Part shown: piece by piece, positions 51,798 to 63,073 of the stretch
Layout: every line of letters begins with the position of its first letter
Numbering within the stretch: the stretch's first letter is position 1
From: Porphyra umbilicalis
Taxonomy: Eukaryota; Rhodophyta; Bangiophyceae; Bangiales; Bangiaceae
Assembly (NCBI GenBank): GCA_002049455.2
Contig: KV918965.1
Coordinates: 62,001-126,000 of the forward strand
Direction: 5' to 3'
DNA length: 64,000 nucleotides
Program-made: the position numbers and the translations under genes
The notes under the pieces: model-generated
What the model saw: only the letters and a program-made list of their open reading frames with translations
What the model was told of the DNA's origin: nothing
Databases searched by the model: none

Positions 51798-52448
51798 CAG
51801 AGGCCTGTTCACGGTTGCGGGTAGTTATGTTACGGGAATCGGCCTTTTTGCCCTATTTTGGACACATCTCCTCCCGCCTGTGTGAGGATCTGGACCGAAG
51901 ACGAGAGGTCTCCCAGGATCCGTGTGTGCCCCACAAAGAACTTTCTCACTCATCACATTGAGGAGTAAGGCCGGCCAATTCAATACTGGCAGCCGACGTG
52001 CATTCTATCTGAGCGTCGCTGCGCCCCTCCGTTCCCACCCGCCCGTCACCGCCAACGAAACAGCGCATCTGCAACGCGCAGGAAGCGGCGCATTTGGCAT
52101 CGCGCGACCGTCGCTTCCCACTACACCCTCATCGGGCCCGATTCCGCCTGACTGTCCCCCCCATCCCCCCCCCCCACCGGCACCGGCCATCCGTGACCGC
52201 TCTTTCACACGGACCGTGTGCCCTATCCTTGCATCGAGGTAAGCTACGCCAAACTATCGAGAGATGGGTAACCACGATAGCGAGTGGGTTCTTCCCCTAG
52301 CTTTTGAGTAGACGGGGTCGATGGATTTTGCCTTTCCGTGCCTCATTCCATACGGCGTGTGTCTGAACCAACTCTAACGACACGTCAACCGCTTCGAGTG
52401 TGTACGGGGAGCTTCATCTCCTGTTTTGTACCTTCCACTGTTGACATG

Positions 52449-55200
52449 CCAGGGCCTGCCGATCAAAATTTGTTGGATATGGACTCCCTTTTGTTGGCCG
52501 GCGGGATCGATCCCGATGTAGACGAAGCTATCGCGGCTCTGGCGGCTGCCCAGTCCGTAAGCCAACTCGAGAGCGCGTCCACGTGCGACGCCGGCTTTCT
52601 GCGTTGGGCGACGGGTTTAGTCGATCTTATCGCTGGGCTTGACCCGTCCGCCGCCCCTAAATGGTGCGTCGCCCGCCGTGCTTTTCTCTCGATGATGACG
52701 ACATCGGGAGGCGGGGGGGGGAGGGATTGTGACCCAGCCGCGCTGTTTGACTTAATCGAGTTGGCAGACATTGTTGACGTTTGTGGGCAAGGCAACCGCG
52801 CGGCTCCCTTTGCGCGCGACCTGGTCGGTCGCTTCTATCAAAAGAGCGTGACACCGGGGAGCTTCTTCCGCGATGTGAGAATGACTCCGTCCCACTTTGA
52901 TGAGGTTGTTGCCCTGTCAACCCCGCACCTCCCTCGCTCCTCGGTCCCACCACCATATCCCTGGCCTACCGTGTTTTTGCCGTCTTGTTTTGGCTGGCAC
53001 AGGGTGGGAAGCAGCGCGTCGTCGCTCGCTCGGTGGACGTCTCAGAATCTACGTTTGCGATGCACTGCGCCCCCGTCATCCATGCGATGCTCACCGGGCT
53101 GCCAAAGCCGGAGTGACCGGGCTGCGCCGAACGGCAGGAAATTGCCAGGGACTTCGCTCGGTTGACGGGCGGCAACGCCGTCGGCTGGAGGGGTCTGTAC
53201 GCTGATGAGATCTTTCTCTTTTGTCAGCGACTTCTCGTGTGTTATTACAACTTGACATCTGCGGGGCGGACTGAGGAAACACGTGTGGGTCCGCTGATGG
53301 GAAGGACCGTGCGTGAGCCTGTGCGTGGCGACCGTATCGAGATTTCTCGACCTGGTCTCGATACCGAGATATGTCAGGAAGGGTAGCAGAGAGCATTGTC
53401 ACCAACTCAGGCTATCTCTATCGGGTATTCCATTCTAGAACAAAGTCCGCGCCCTTAGACAGCCACATGTATGTCGGCGGTTGGCTGCATTGCTGTCATT
53501 AGCCTGAGTACCTACAGGATCCCTTACACCACGTCCTTTCTTAGCATGATCAAGACGATATTTTCCTCCAGGACTTGATTCACCGCAGCGGCAGTTGACA
53601 ACAGTGGTGAGCAGCCGTATCAACCAGAACGAAGGCGCAGAGAACGCTCGTCGGCAGACGGACAAAGAAACAGGTCAACATGTGCAGCGCTTGATGACAT
53701 CCACGCCTAGAAGGGCGTCGCTGTAGGACCATTGCCATGTACGACAGCTCCAGTGGACGTTCCGGAACAGCGACCATCTCTGCCCAGAAGGAACTGGCAG
53801 CCAATATTGCAGACGTGGCGCACACGTTTCAGCCAAGTGCTACTATTCGCTGAGAAACGGGTCGTTGATCCATTACATGGGCCAATCAGAGGCTCCCGTG
53901 AGAAAGCCTCGGCTATCCTGAAAACTATTCCGACTCGAAATAGAAAAGCGATAGCCGCACAGCTATTCTTTGTCAGCGGCAGCCAGAATCAAATAGGTAG
54001 TTCGATTTTCATGGCCCAAACAACAAAAGGGCTTCTTCGTCTAAAAAGTGGTGTTACATCGAACTTCAGGTGCTTGATGGGACACGTTGTGGAACGTAGC
54101 GTGAGTATGGCGATAGCATGTCATTTTCAACAATGCTCTAACATCTGTTTTCTCTCGATCGGTTTTAAGGGTTGGTAACCCTGTTGCGCTTCGCATCGCC
54201 GGTAAACGTCGCTCTGCTATTCGGTTTTGTTTGCTGTTTTTTTGTTCTCTTTTCGTTACAGCTGAGGCGCCGTAGATTGTTGCTTGACTCAAATCCTCAC
54301 TCCTTCCGGGGAACACAAAGAGGAATTCACCGACAGGAAGTCTCAATGCTCCCTGTTGCTCATCCCTATCGTGGATACTCGGCAGTTCAGGTACTTTGTT
54401 GGTGGCTTTCCTGGATCCCGTGCCGACTTACTCGCCTTCCGGGGCCAGTAATGGTACGGCGCCGCTGAGGACCCTCTCCTGCGTCGTTCGATTTTGAGCA
54501 TCGACGAGTTCATTTTCGGCGACGCCGGCTTCGCGCTCACGCCCTTTCTCGTACGTGTTCGCATGTTCCCTACAAGTTACGGTAGCATGTGGGGGGCACG
54601 AGGCAGTGAGTAAAGGGGATTGGTGCTCGGTGAAAACAGCGCATGTGACAGGGAGTCTTGTCGCGGTCAGAAATCAGACACCCCAGGCAGCCGCCTTCTT
54701 TTTCTGACCTGTTTCCCATCGCTTCCGCGCATGCTTCCTGTGTGAGGTCACTTCTAGCCTCTTTTTCTGCTATTTTTCTTTTATTGTGCGGTCAACTGTT
54801 GCATTCGTCTTTTCCATCAACGCAGATCACCCCTTTCAGAGAAGTCGACATCTCAAGACCTAATGCCGCGTCAATGCGCCGGTTTAATAACCTCGACGCG
54901 AAGATGCGGGTGGTGGTTGAGAACGCTTTCGGGCGTTTAAAGGGGAGTTGGAACGTGCTGCGCTTCATTACAGCAAACCCTATGCTCGCCGCGGCTGTGC
55001 AGGAGGTCACAGTGGCGCTTCACAGTTTCTTGGAGGCCAGAGATGCGGACTACGAGGAGGAGTGGGAGGAGGCATCGGATGGCACTCCCAATGTGGAGGT
55101 AGGCGTGCCGACAGACGATGCGCAGCGCACTGCGGGTGCTGCGCGGCGCGTGGGGCTGGCGCAAGCCCTCGGGCTTGCGTGGGTGGACGAAGCTGTTTAA
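52449..55200 (+). pseudogene. HARBI1-like transposase, broken
   Basis: Exon 1 (from ATG 52449 or upstream) carries an acidic N-terminus and an HTH region: VTPGSFFRDVRMTPSHFDEV, then after a shift near 52950 LAYRVFAVLFWLAQGGKQRV and ARSVDVSESTFAMHCAPVIH, ending RLTGGNAVGW near 53187. About 1.1 kb with a strong acceptor (TTCTCTTTTCGTTACAG near 54261) separates it from the catalytic part: GAVDCC (first Asp), EEFTDRKSQCSLLLIPIVD, GGFPGSRADL, and IFGDAGFALTPFL (second Asp) near 54520. A GTGAGT...GCAG intron (about 54606-54826) leads to the last exon with MRRFNNLDAKMRVVVENAFG (Glu) and a stop at 55200. Breaks: the shift near 52950, TGA at 53116-53118, TAA near 54450. The 1.1 kb gap may be an intron or an insertion. 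Confidence 0.8.
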
Positions 55201-55495
55201 GTTGCCCTCTGCGTCTGGATGGAGGGGGGACTCGTTTTTTCGTGTGCTCTTGGGAGGCGCGGGTGTGGCGTGGGAGAGTCGTTCATGTCTTGGCTCGGAG
55301 CAGTTGCTTGGCCCAACGGCAAGATGCCAGAAACAGAGACCATCCCAAAGAAGAACCTTGGCGCGCATCACATGACTTTTGATGTTTGACAGGGTCTGGT
55401 TTCCTTGTCGGTGACACGTAGAAGGAAAAAGAAAATGAAAAGGAACAAAGGGAACAGAACGAACAAACATCAACACAAGAACACGAAGAATTCAA

Positions 55496-56559
55496 TCAGT
55501 GGCGTCGGGCCTTCGCCGCAATCGCTCCGATCATGTCAAGCATAGCTACGCGGATGTCACTGTCGCTCACTACATTGGCCTCCCGGCCCGAGCCAGAAGC
55601 CCCACCGCTGTGCCGCTCGTCAAAGACAGCGCTCTCTCGCTCATTCTTGGCCTGAAAACACGGACTGATAGTCGCCCAAGTGCTTACCCGTTTCGCCTTC
55701 TTGTGGTCTTTTCGCCCCTCAGCTGCGGCGAGGAGGTCAACAGCCTTGCTAACATCGTCCTCATGGTCGCTGGCTACGACGCTGTCATCGCCATCGGTGG
55801 CAGCGTCGCCCATTGCCCCGATGATGGCTGCCCCCGCACATCCCAGTCTTGCTGTCCCTGCGCCCTGGGGGGGGCTACTCGCTAGGCCGCCGGCCCCCGG
55901 GCGGCGGGCGTCGCGCCCCCCACGACCCGACCCAGTGTTCCCGCGTTCTAGCTCGCGCCCTCGCCGTGTTCGTCCGCTGGCGCCCCCACAGCGCTGGTAC
56001 CCGGTGCGGTAGAGGGACTGAAGACCACAGTCTCCCGGCCGGTGGACTCAGAGGCGACAGCCGACGTCTTAAACGCGTCCCGAGCCAAAGAGTAAAGCTC
56101 CGACCCACCGAACTTGATGAGGAAATCTTCTCGCTGCGGGGCACTGAGCCCTGTGCGGCGAAGAATCTTGCGGGTCGCCACGTATTTCGTGCGGGTGTCC
56201 TTGAGTTTGCGGTCAAGCGCAGCAGCCGTCCTTGTGCGAGCCACCACGCGGTTCTTGGCTGGCGTGGCCATGACGAACGCCTCTATCAGCTCACTGCTCG
56301 TGCGGCGGCTCTTGTCGCTGATCCTGCTACCACGGTAGTCGTCCCAGTGGGTCGGCGCCACCGCCACGACTCCCTTGAGCCCCCCGATCTCCCAGTTCGG
56401 GGCACGGGGCGCGAGGGAGTCCGTGGTCTTGCGCTTGCGGGAGGCCTTCCTCGTGGTAGAGCCCTTTTCATTGCCGCTGCTTTTGTCGGACACGCCAGGA
56501 GGAGGGGGGGGCGCCGAGACGGGCGTCGCAGTCGCCGTGGTGGTGGATCGGGCAGCCAT
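55496..56559 (-). CDS. Myb/SANT-like partner of Harbinger
   Basis: Starts at ATG 56559. An Ala/Thr/Pro and Lys-rich N-terminus leads into GGLKGVVAVAPTHWDDYRGS and AAALDRKLKDTRTKYVATRK, then ILRRTGLSAPQREDF, the helix-turn pattern of Myb_DNA-bind-type proteins. The first frame ends near 55948; a second minus frame (55496-55813) supplies an acidic, charged C-terminus (DGDDSVVASDHEDDVSKAVD). The two are out of frame and separated by a G8 run (55865-55872), so either an intron or a homopolymer error joins them. It converges on the transposase. Confidence 0.65.
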
Positions 56560-57053
56560 GGTAGAGAATGGTGCGGGGGGTATGCGGGGTAGTGCGGCGG
56601 TACGAAAAATGCGATGCGGGATGGGGGGGGGTGGGGGGGGGGGTGGCTGCGGTCAAAGTTGTGGCATGAGAGGAGTGGGTCAAAGCAAACAATTATACTC
56701 ACGGGCGCCTCTCTTTACCAACGAAAGCGGGACGGTCGGCAACCCAGCTCACGGGGTCGCTCGCGCGCTCCCTGCGATGATGAGCCGTGCGGGCGAAAAA
56801 GGCGGGCTCGCCAGAAGGCGCGCGCCCAGTCAAGAAGCCACAGTGGGGCCGCGGGAAACGGGGTCACTCAAGGCACCGTCGCTTCATAGCGGGTGAGAAA
56901 TTGTGCGAAAGAACTGGAGAAGGACTCGCTGATTGAGAAAAGTATTTATGTGCAGTTGATTTTCCACACAAGGCACCCCTCCGCAGTGCCTGGAAACGAG
57001 GTTCACACAAACACAAACCCAGACACAAATCTACGGGAACTGTGAATAGGCCT

Positions 57054-57301
57054 CAGGATAATCCTTGTCCAGAATAGGGTGGGCTTGCCGTATTTTGCTT
57101 TCGAATAGAACATGCGCCCTTTATTATGTCACCCTGGCAATCGGACCGAGATGTAGTTATATTATTCATTGTGGTGAATCTCGCTCCGTAGGGCACCGTT
57201 AGTTTTTCAGGGCGTGGATCGTGGACCAATAAGCAAATATAGACACGTTGCACGAATGAAACAGACACGTTTTGTTAGTCCATCTTTGCTAGGTTTGCTC
57301 G
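57054..57301. other. short gap between elements
   Basis: AT-richer unique sequence, no gene. Confidence 0.4.
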
Positions 57302-57427
57302 GAGGGCGTGTCAGTGTTAGAAGGGTCGCGATGACGCTAAAAGTGAATGGAGTTACGTGGCTGAGAAGGATGGTCCTGCCAGAGGGGTCACTGGGCCCGG
57401 ACGGCGCCTGCGCCCGTGCCCATTCTA
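57302..57427 (-). repeat. family B copy 6, part before pogo insertion
   Basis: AGGGCGTGTCAGTGTTAGAA through GGCGCCTGCGCCCGTGCCCA, matching the middle of family B. It stops at TA 57426-57427, where the pogo element begins, and resumes after 61208. Confidence 0.8.
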
Positions 57428-60400
57428 CAGTCAATATCCGCTTATATGGCACCCTTGGGCACTTTGTAGCCCCTGTTTCAGCGATGCATTCTTGTGGCTC
57501 AGTGTACGGGAGCTGCCCCGAATCACTGGCGATCGTTTTTGGTTCGGCCAAGATCGCGGCTGGAGGCAGCTTCCAGACACTCTCGATTGCACATTCTGAG
57601 ACAAAAACCGGGTTGTCTGCCTTTCGTCGATCGCCCTGGGAAGCAATCAAATACTTGTGGCAGCGTATTTGATGCTGGCTCACTTGTGCTGCGTCATCTT
57701 GCAACAGCGGCCCCACGGCCAAGTCTTAACAGAACCGTGCAGCAAACGAGTCGACTTCGCGAAGAACGTACCACACACCCGCGCCTCGACCTGCGTTCCA
57801 CGACGCCCGCGTCTCGCCCTTCCGCCCCCCGCTTGCTCACCCCGCATCCATGAATGTGACCGAGCCATAGCAAAGCCATGCAGACTGTCATCACCTTCAG
57901 ATTCTGCTCGTGCAGGAGAAAGAGAAGGAAGAAAACGAAAGAAAGATGCTCATTCATCATTGCTGTCGGAGGGGTCCTCAATGCCGTTGTCGACCACGCC
58001 GTCACCCCCCCCCCCTTCTCAAGAACAATCCTGTCAGCCGTAGCAGCTCGCACTTCCTCGTTGTCCTCCTCCATCAGCCAGCTCTGTACGGCCATCTCCC
58101 ACACAGGCTCCGAGTCCTCCCTTAAGGCCTGGTCCCCAAAGCGACAGCCCGACATCAAACTCACAACCAAAATCACATCTGAGCCCAGGGAGCGAGAAGA
58201 CGCACGGTACTCCCCGTGCAAGGCAATCACGTCCGTCTCGAGAGCATGCTGCAAAATGGTAGACTTGACCCAGCAATGTGCAATCGTAGACGGCTCGACG
58301 GCATGCCATTCCTCCTTGATAAAATCCGCCGCATCTTGAAGATGGGCGGCCGCACCGTCTCGGACACCACGGATCACGACGGGTGCGGCGCCCGTGCGCG
58401 AGCGTCGACCCATTGGCTGCTGATCATTTGGGGCGGCTGGCGAGTCAAATGGCCAGCCCCAAATGCCTGGTCCAGCCATAGCCGCATACGGGTTGGTTCC
58501 CCCACCCGACACAGCCACAGACGGTGCTCCGTCGGCAGCGGGCTCGGAAGCGCAGTCAATCCCATCAGTCGTTGAGCCACCGGCTTGCGCTTCGGCTGCC
58601 GATGCGGCCGTTGGTGGGGTGATCCGAGAATATTCTGCAGCGACCGTACGGCTCGCTGCGCTGCGCGCCACCCGCCGAATCTCGAGCCGCAAGGCGCGCC
58701 GCACCGCCGCGCGTTGGACGTTCGGGTCTGCCCCCGCAGTCTCGGGGATGAGCGGCTGCTCGTTAGGCACATCGCTGGCAACAGGACACCAGCCGTTCGC
58801 CGACAACCACCCACCGACCCCTACTCCGCCACCCGATGCCGCAACGGGTGCTTCGGACGTCACACCAGCCGTCCTTGCACCGGTCGGTGTCCCCGCGGGT
58901 ACCACGCCACCCAGAACCGCGTCAGCGGGCCCGCGCCCCACAGCAGCGCCCGAATTCGACAGCTGCGTGGGTGGCGCTGGCGCGGGCGGCGCGAGCGTGG
59001 GCGGCGCAGGCGCTGTGGGCGCCGTGGATCCCGCGGGAGCGGCGGGTGGCTCTGGCGCGGCGGGCGGTGCGGGAGGCGCGGGCGCCGCTGGATTGGCGAG
59101 AGGCACGGGCATCGCTGCTGGCGTCGCAGGCCCCGCACCCTCTGCCGCTGCCCGTGAGCCCAGCCCTGACGATGGAGCGGCACCCGCCCTTGTTCGGTCG
59201 CCCACCTGGAAGGCACCCACAACCAGGTCTACAAGACGCCGCTTGTACCGCCGTTTCAAACACGCGATGATACCCAAGTCCAGCGGCTAGAAGACAGATG
59301 TACAGTTCGGTGGAAGAGGGATGAACTTGAACTGAGCGCTCTCGAGTTCGTCGTGCGCCCCACAATTGTCTGAGATCAGGGCCACCGGGAGAGTAGTGCG
59401 GGCCCGTACAGCGGGAAGAAAAACGGTATCAAACCAGGACTTGAACACATCCCCATCCATCCACGCACTCCGTTGTGAGAAGTACGGGAGGGGGCTCGCG
59501 TGACGGGGGGCCTTGAAGCACTTGGGCTGCTTGGCCTTGCCAATCATGGCAACCGAAATCTTGTGGCTCCCCGTAGCGTTGCACGCCAATACGAGGATGA
59601 CGCGGTCCTTAGATTTTATAGCCTTGGTGCCTCGTGCCTGACGTCGCTGGCCCGCTTCCACGTACGCTCGATTTGGGATGCAGCGGTAGAAGAGCCCCGT
59701 CTCATCCATGTTGTAGATTCGATCGGCCGGGTAGGCCTCAAGTTGCGCACGGATCTGCGCGATGCGCGGCGCCGCTGCCTCCGTGTCCGCCGACCCGCCT
59801 GGATCCCAGAGCGCCACATTTCGGAGGTTGTGGTGGGCTGCCCAGTTCTGGATGAAGTACGAGGACCCCTTAAAGCCCGTCGCACCCAGCTTCCTCGCAA
59901 TGCGCCGGGTGCGGGCCACTAGAAGGCTCCTAGACACCGAGATGTGCCGCGTGCCCACCCGTTGGAGCGCCTTATACCAGTCCTGAAGTCCCTGGGATAC
60001 CTGCTCAAAATATGAACGCCGCAAGCGGGTGGACGTCAGGTCCTCCGCCGCCGCTTCGCGGCGCGTGTACTCATCCCGATTGTCGTAGATATCTGTGGCG
60101 GCCGACATGCTAATGTTGACTTGAAACATGTCTAGGGTTTCTGCCCACGTGTGGCCAGCGTCCTTGATGTAAATAAGGGCTACTTTGTCACCTAACGGCA
60201 CGGAAGTACGGGGCTTACGTCGCGTTCCCGACCGCGCACGCTCAACACCCCGGGTACGCCCAAAGCCGCCACGCCCGCGCCCCGCCCCGCCCCGCCCTTG
60301 ACCCGCGCCGCAACGCCCGCGCGCTTCGTCGCCGGCCTGTACGCGTCCGGAGGCGGCACGACCACCAGCACCTTGCCCCGCCACATCCGACATGGAAGAC

Positions 60401-61208
60401 GCCCATGGCACATGGGAGGGTTCCGTAGGGTCCCCGCGCAGCGCCGTAGCCGTCGCCGCCGTCGCTGCGCGGGCGGCGATCTGGATGACCTGCACCGTTT
60501 CGCTTGAAGGGGAGGGGCAGGCCCCCTCCACCGCAGCCGCCGCAGCCGACGCGGCGACATAGCTCACGCGACGCAAATGCAGATCCTCTCGGGGGGAAGA
60601 TTGATGAGTAGAGATAAGCACAGCAAGCGCACAGAGACTGGCGCAAGCACACAAAACAACGAGGTCGAAAATCAAGGCCACCACACCTAGATCCATTTGG
60701 AAAGCACACTACCACGAAAAAGATATCGCATCGGCGGGGAGCGGAAAGCGCAGGACTGCTCCGTAGCACACAGCACCCCGGAATGGTACTCAAATATCAA
60801 GCAAGCACTAGCGGTACCGCACCGCAAGCCCCGCACACCATGACCGGAACCAGCACTTGAGGACGCGGCGCTCTTGACAGACGCCAGTGCGGTGCGCGGG
60901 AGCGGGCGCTGGAGCGGCCGGACGACGGATGTGGGAGCGACAGCGCAGGAACACGATGGTGGGCGCCACGACGGCGGCGTCGACGTCGGCTGGGGCCGCG
61001 CTGGTGGGCGCACCTGGGGGCACCCCAGTAAGTACCCCCTGTCGGTGCCTCCTTGATCCTCGTAATTCAATTCCTCTCGATCGGACTGTATGCCGCATGA
61101 CGATCTGGAAATCCTCCGATCGAATCCGTGAATGACGCCGATCGAGATCCTCCCAGTTATATGGCAGGGTGCCATATGACTGGGACGCATATAACCGGAT
61201 ATTGCCTG
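57428..61208 (-). mobile_element. pogo/Tigger element, near full length
   Basis: Ends CAGTCAATATCCGCTTATAT and, read inward from the right, CAGGCAATATCCGGTTATAT, with a second inverted block (ATATGGCACCC) just inside. TA flanks both sides (57426-57427, 61209-61210). Both flanks are family B, and intact family B copies have CTCTACCGCC at this point, so the empty site is known. It contains one transposase gene in antisense orientation. 3,781 bp. Confidence 0.92.
57950..60696 (-). pseudogene. pogo/Tigger DDE transposase with one TAG and one homopolymer shift
   Basis: Numbered from 60696: a hydrophobic start (1-30) that may be spurious, so Met102 at 60393 is an alternative. An HTH psq-like region lies at about 168-212 (LGDKVALIYIKDAGHTWAET), a CENP-B-type HTH at 229-295 (FEQVSQGLQDWYKALQRVGT, SYFIQNWAAHHNL), then the catalytic core with Asp331 (YNMDETGLFYR), Asp443 (LISDNCGAHDE) and Asp473 in PLDLGIIACLKRRY. 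Codon 470, between SVF and PLD, is TAG (59287-59289) where the family usually has Gln. A long Ala/Pro-rich C-terminus follows, with DAADFIKEEWHAVEPSTIAH near 58300. After the C11 run at 58005-58015 a neighbouring frame gives a more natural acidic end (GIEDPSDSNDE) with TGA at 57950. Otherwise intact. Confidence 0.9.
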
Positions 61209-61210
61209 TA

Positions 61211-61658
61211 CCGCCCCGAGTTGCGCGTGGCGACCGACATCCGGGGTTCGAAGCGCCTACGATGACCCGCGCGTGATCGTGGCTGCGCGCCGGCTTCTGT
61301 GGCGGCGGCGCGTCGGCGGTTGCTGACGCCATCTACCGGTGCAGTTAGAGGCGCCCCATCGCGCGGTGGTCGATCCCATCCGCCCGCCCGTGCGCCGTGT
61401 CGGCCGCGTGCAGGTGCGCTGCGCGGCGGTGTGACTGCCCTGCCCGTCGGCGTTGCACCACGCCGGCGGGCCACCGCCGCTGCGGCGATGGCGGCGGCAC
61501 CCCGTTCTCCGCCGCACGCCCCCCCCGCCACAGCAACGTGTCTGTAAGTGCCCCCGTGCGTGCTCGCGGCCATGGAGCCGGCCGGCGTACCCGGTATCTA
61601 TGCGTCGCCGAGGGCGCCACCGCCCTGAAAGCCAGGGTATTGTACGTACATGCCTGGA
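61211..61658 (-). repeat. family B copy 6, part after pogo insertion
   Basis: Continues CCGCCCCGAGTTGCGCGTGG through GCCAGGGTATTGTACGTACA to the family end. Confidence 0.8.
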
Positions 61659-61900
61659 AAGCAAATTTCTGCAGTTGCGAATGACGTGGGGAGGGAGCGT
61701 GTGCGCACGCCACGTGGCGGGGTGGAAAGCCGTGATAAAAGCCGCGGATTGGAACATCAGATAGCCCGCAAAAGAAGCCAGGCGCTATCATATCCGGGCG
61801 TGCGGTTATCAGAGCGTGGCTCTGGCGCTCTGCGTTCACGGCCCCCGAGGGTGCCTCGCTGACAGTGCGTTTTTTGCCGCAGTGCTCGCTACCAAAATTA
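61659..61900. other. short gap
   Basis: No gene or element border recognised. Confidence 0.4.
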
Positions 61901-61955
61901 TTCCCCAGGCCTTTAGGACAGGGTGCTCTCAAAGTGTAGTTATGCACACATATCG
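61901..61955 (-). repeat. family B fragment 7
   Basis: CCCAGGCCTTTAGGACAGGG to GCACACATAT only. Confidence 0.65.
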
Positions 61956-62689
61956 TGGTATTAATAACGTTAGTTCAATTACCAGTGTACTGAGACCGAC
62001 CGTAGCCAAGCTATAAAGCGAGTTCTATCGCCGTCGCGTCGAGGAAGAAAGAACTTTTGTTGAAGGGCATCCGATGGGAAGCCGTGTGGTGCCCGCGACG
62101 GCGACCCAGGACCCACGGTGATTTAATACAAACGAGGGCACCGGTCGATCGACCGTTCGATCACAAGCGGACGTAGTGAGTGCCGGCAGACAGATAAGAC
62201 AGGTAGGCAAACAAACAATAAAAATATGAACAATGCGAAAGTAATCCCCCAAAGGGCGTGCCACAGGCTAATTCCCACAATACATGGGCTTTGGTCAGTC
62301 AAGGAGGCTACTTGTGGCCAATTGCCAATTGGGAGCAGAGATATGCTACATACCTCCAACGCGAGATTCGAACCGTCCCGGTGAGATCCGAGGATGGTGA
62401 AACCCGATTGGGCGATCGCGGCCTCTTACGGGCCCGCGCGGGCGTAACCGCCCAGGTGGCGGGAGCCGTGGGGGGCATGCCGCCCAGTCCCGATTGGGGG
62501 GAGGTGGCGGTTCGCCGTAGGCGGTCGCGACCGTCCGGCCACGCTCGCGTGGGCGTGTGTGGCGAGCAGCTTGCGCTGCGGATCCGATCGGCGCTTGCGC
62601 GTACGCGCGCCCGCGCAGGCGGGTCGGCGTCGGAGTGGGGGCCAGGCGGCCTGTTGCCGGGTGACGAGCGTCGGGGTTAAGACCCCTTC
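61956..62689. other. gap, no gene assigned
   Basis: A + ORF at 62258-62680 (140 codons, MPQANSHNTWALVSQGGYLW...) has ordinary composition at its start and Arg-rich sequence later. No motif; not called as a gene. Confidence 0.3.
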
Positions 62690-62990
62690 GTGTGCGGGTG
62701 CGTCTTGCAGCACGTGCTGGGGCGACCGTCGTCGGCGCCGAGTGGCGCCTACTTTGCCGGGGTTTTGACTACCCCGACAGCACGGCGAAAGCCGGGACGC
62801 GGGTCCGTGTTGTCGAGAGTGGGGGTGGGGTACGTACCCCGAAACCGGTAACCACCGGGTCGGGTGCGTGGTGCAGCACTTGCTGGGTGGTCATCGTCGT
62901 TGCCGGGTGGCGCCGACCTCGTCGGGGTTTTGACTACCCCGGCGACAAGGCGAAAGCCGGGGCGCGGGTCCGTGTTTGTCGGCACGGGGC
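62690..62990. repeat. ~170-bp tandem duplication
   Basis: GTGCAGCAC(T/G)TGCTGGG...GGGTTTTGACTACCCCG...GGCGAAAGCCGGG(A/G)CGCG then GGTCCGTGTT occurs at 62704-62815 and again at 62866-62985. Both carry a GGGG-TTTTGACTA-CCCC hairpin. Confidence 0.8.
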
Positions 62991-63073
62991 CATCCCGTGT
63001 CTTCGTGCTCACGCACAGGTCGAGGCCCAACGGCAAGCTTGAGTGAAGGTGCGTTACCGCGAGGTGGCAGACC

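Larger units (their letters stand above)
51801..57053. mobile_element. two-gene PIF/Harbinger element with broken transposase
   Basis: Ends AGGCCTGTTCACGGTTGCGG at 51801 and, read from the other side, AGGCCTATTCACAGTTCCCG closing at 57053. CAG flanks both (51798-51800, 57054-57056). A transposase on + and a Myb/SANT-like protein on - converge, as in the element at 27148-31116. The transposase has stops and a frameshift, so the element is not autonomous now. Confidence 0.82.

Noticed and set aside
2420..59289. TAG as a reassigned sense codon
   Set aside because: gag and the first gene end at TAG where the protein naturally stops, and TGA/TAA breaks also occur; decay is simpler.
62355..62400. 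GATTCGAACC resembling a tRNA T-loop on the minus strand
   Set aside because: The flanking bases do not form a T stem or an acceptor stem; no cloverleaf.
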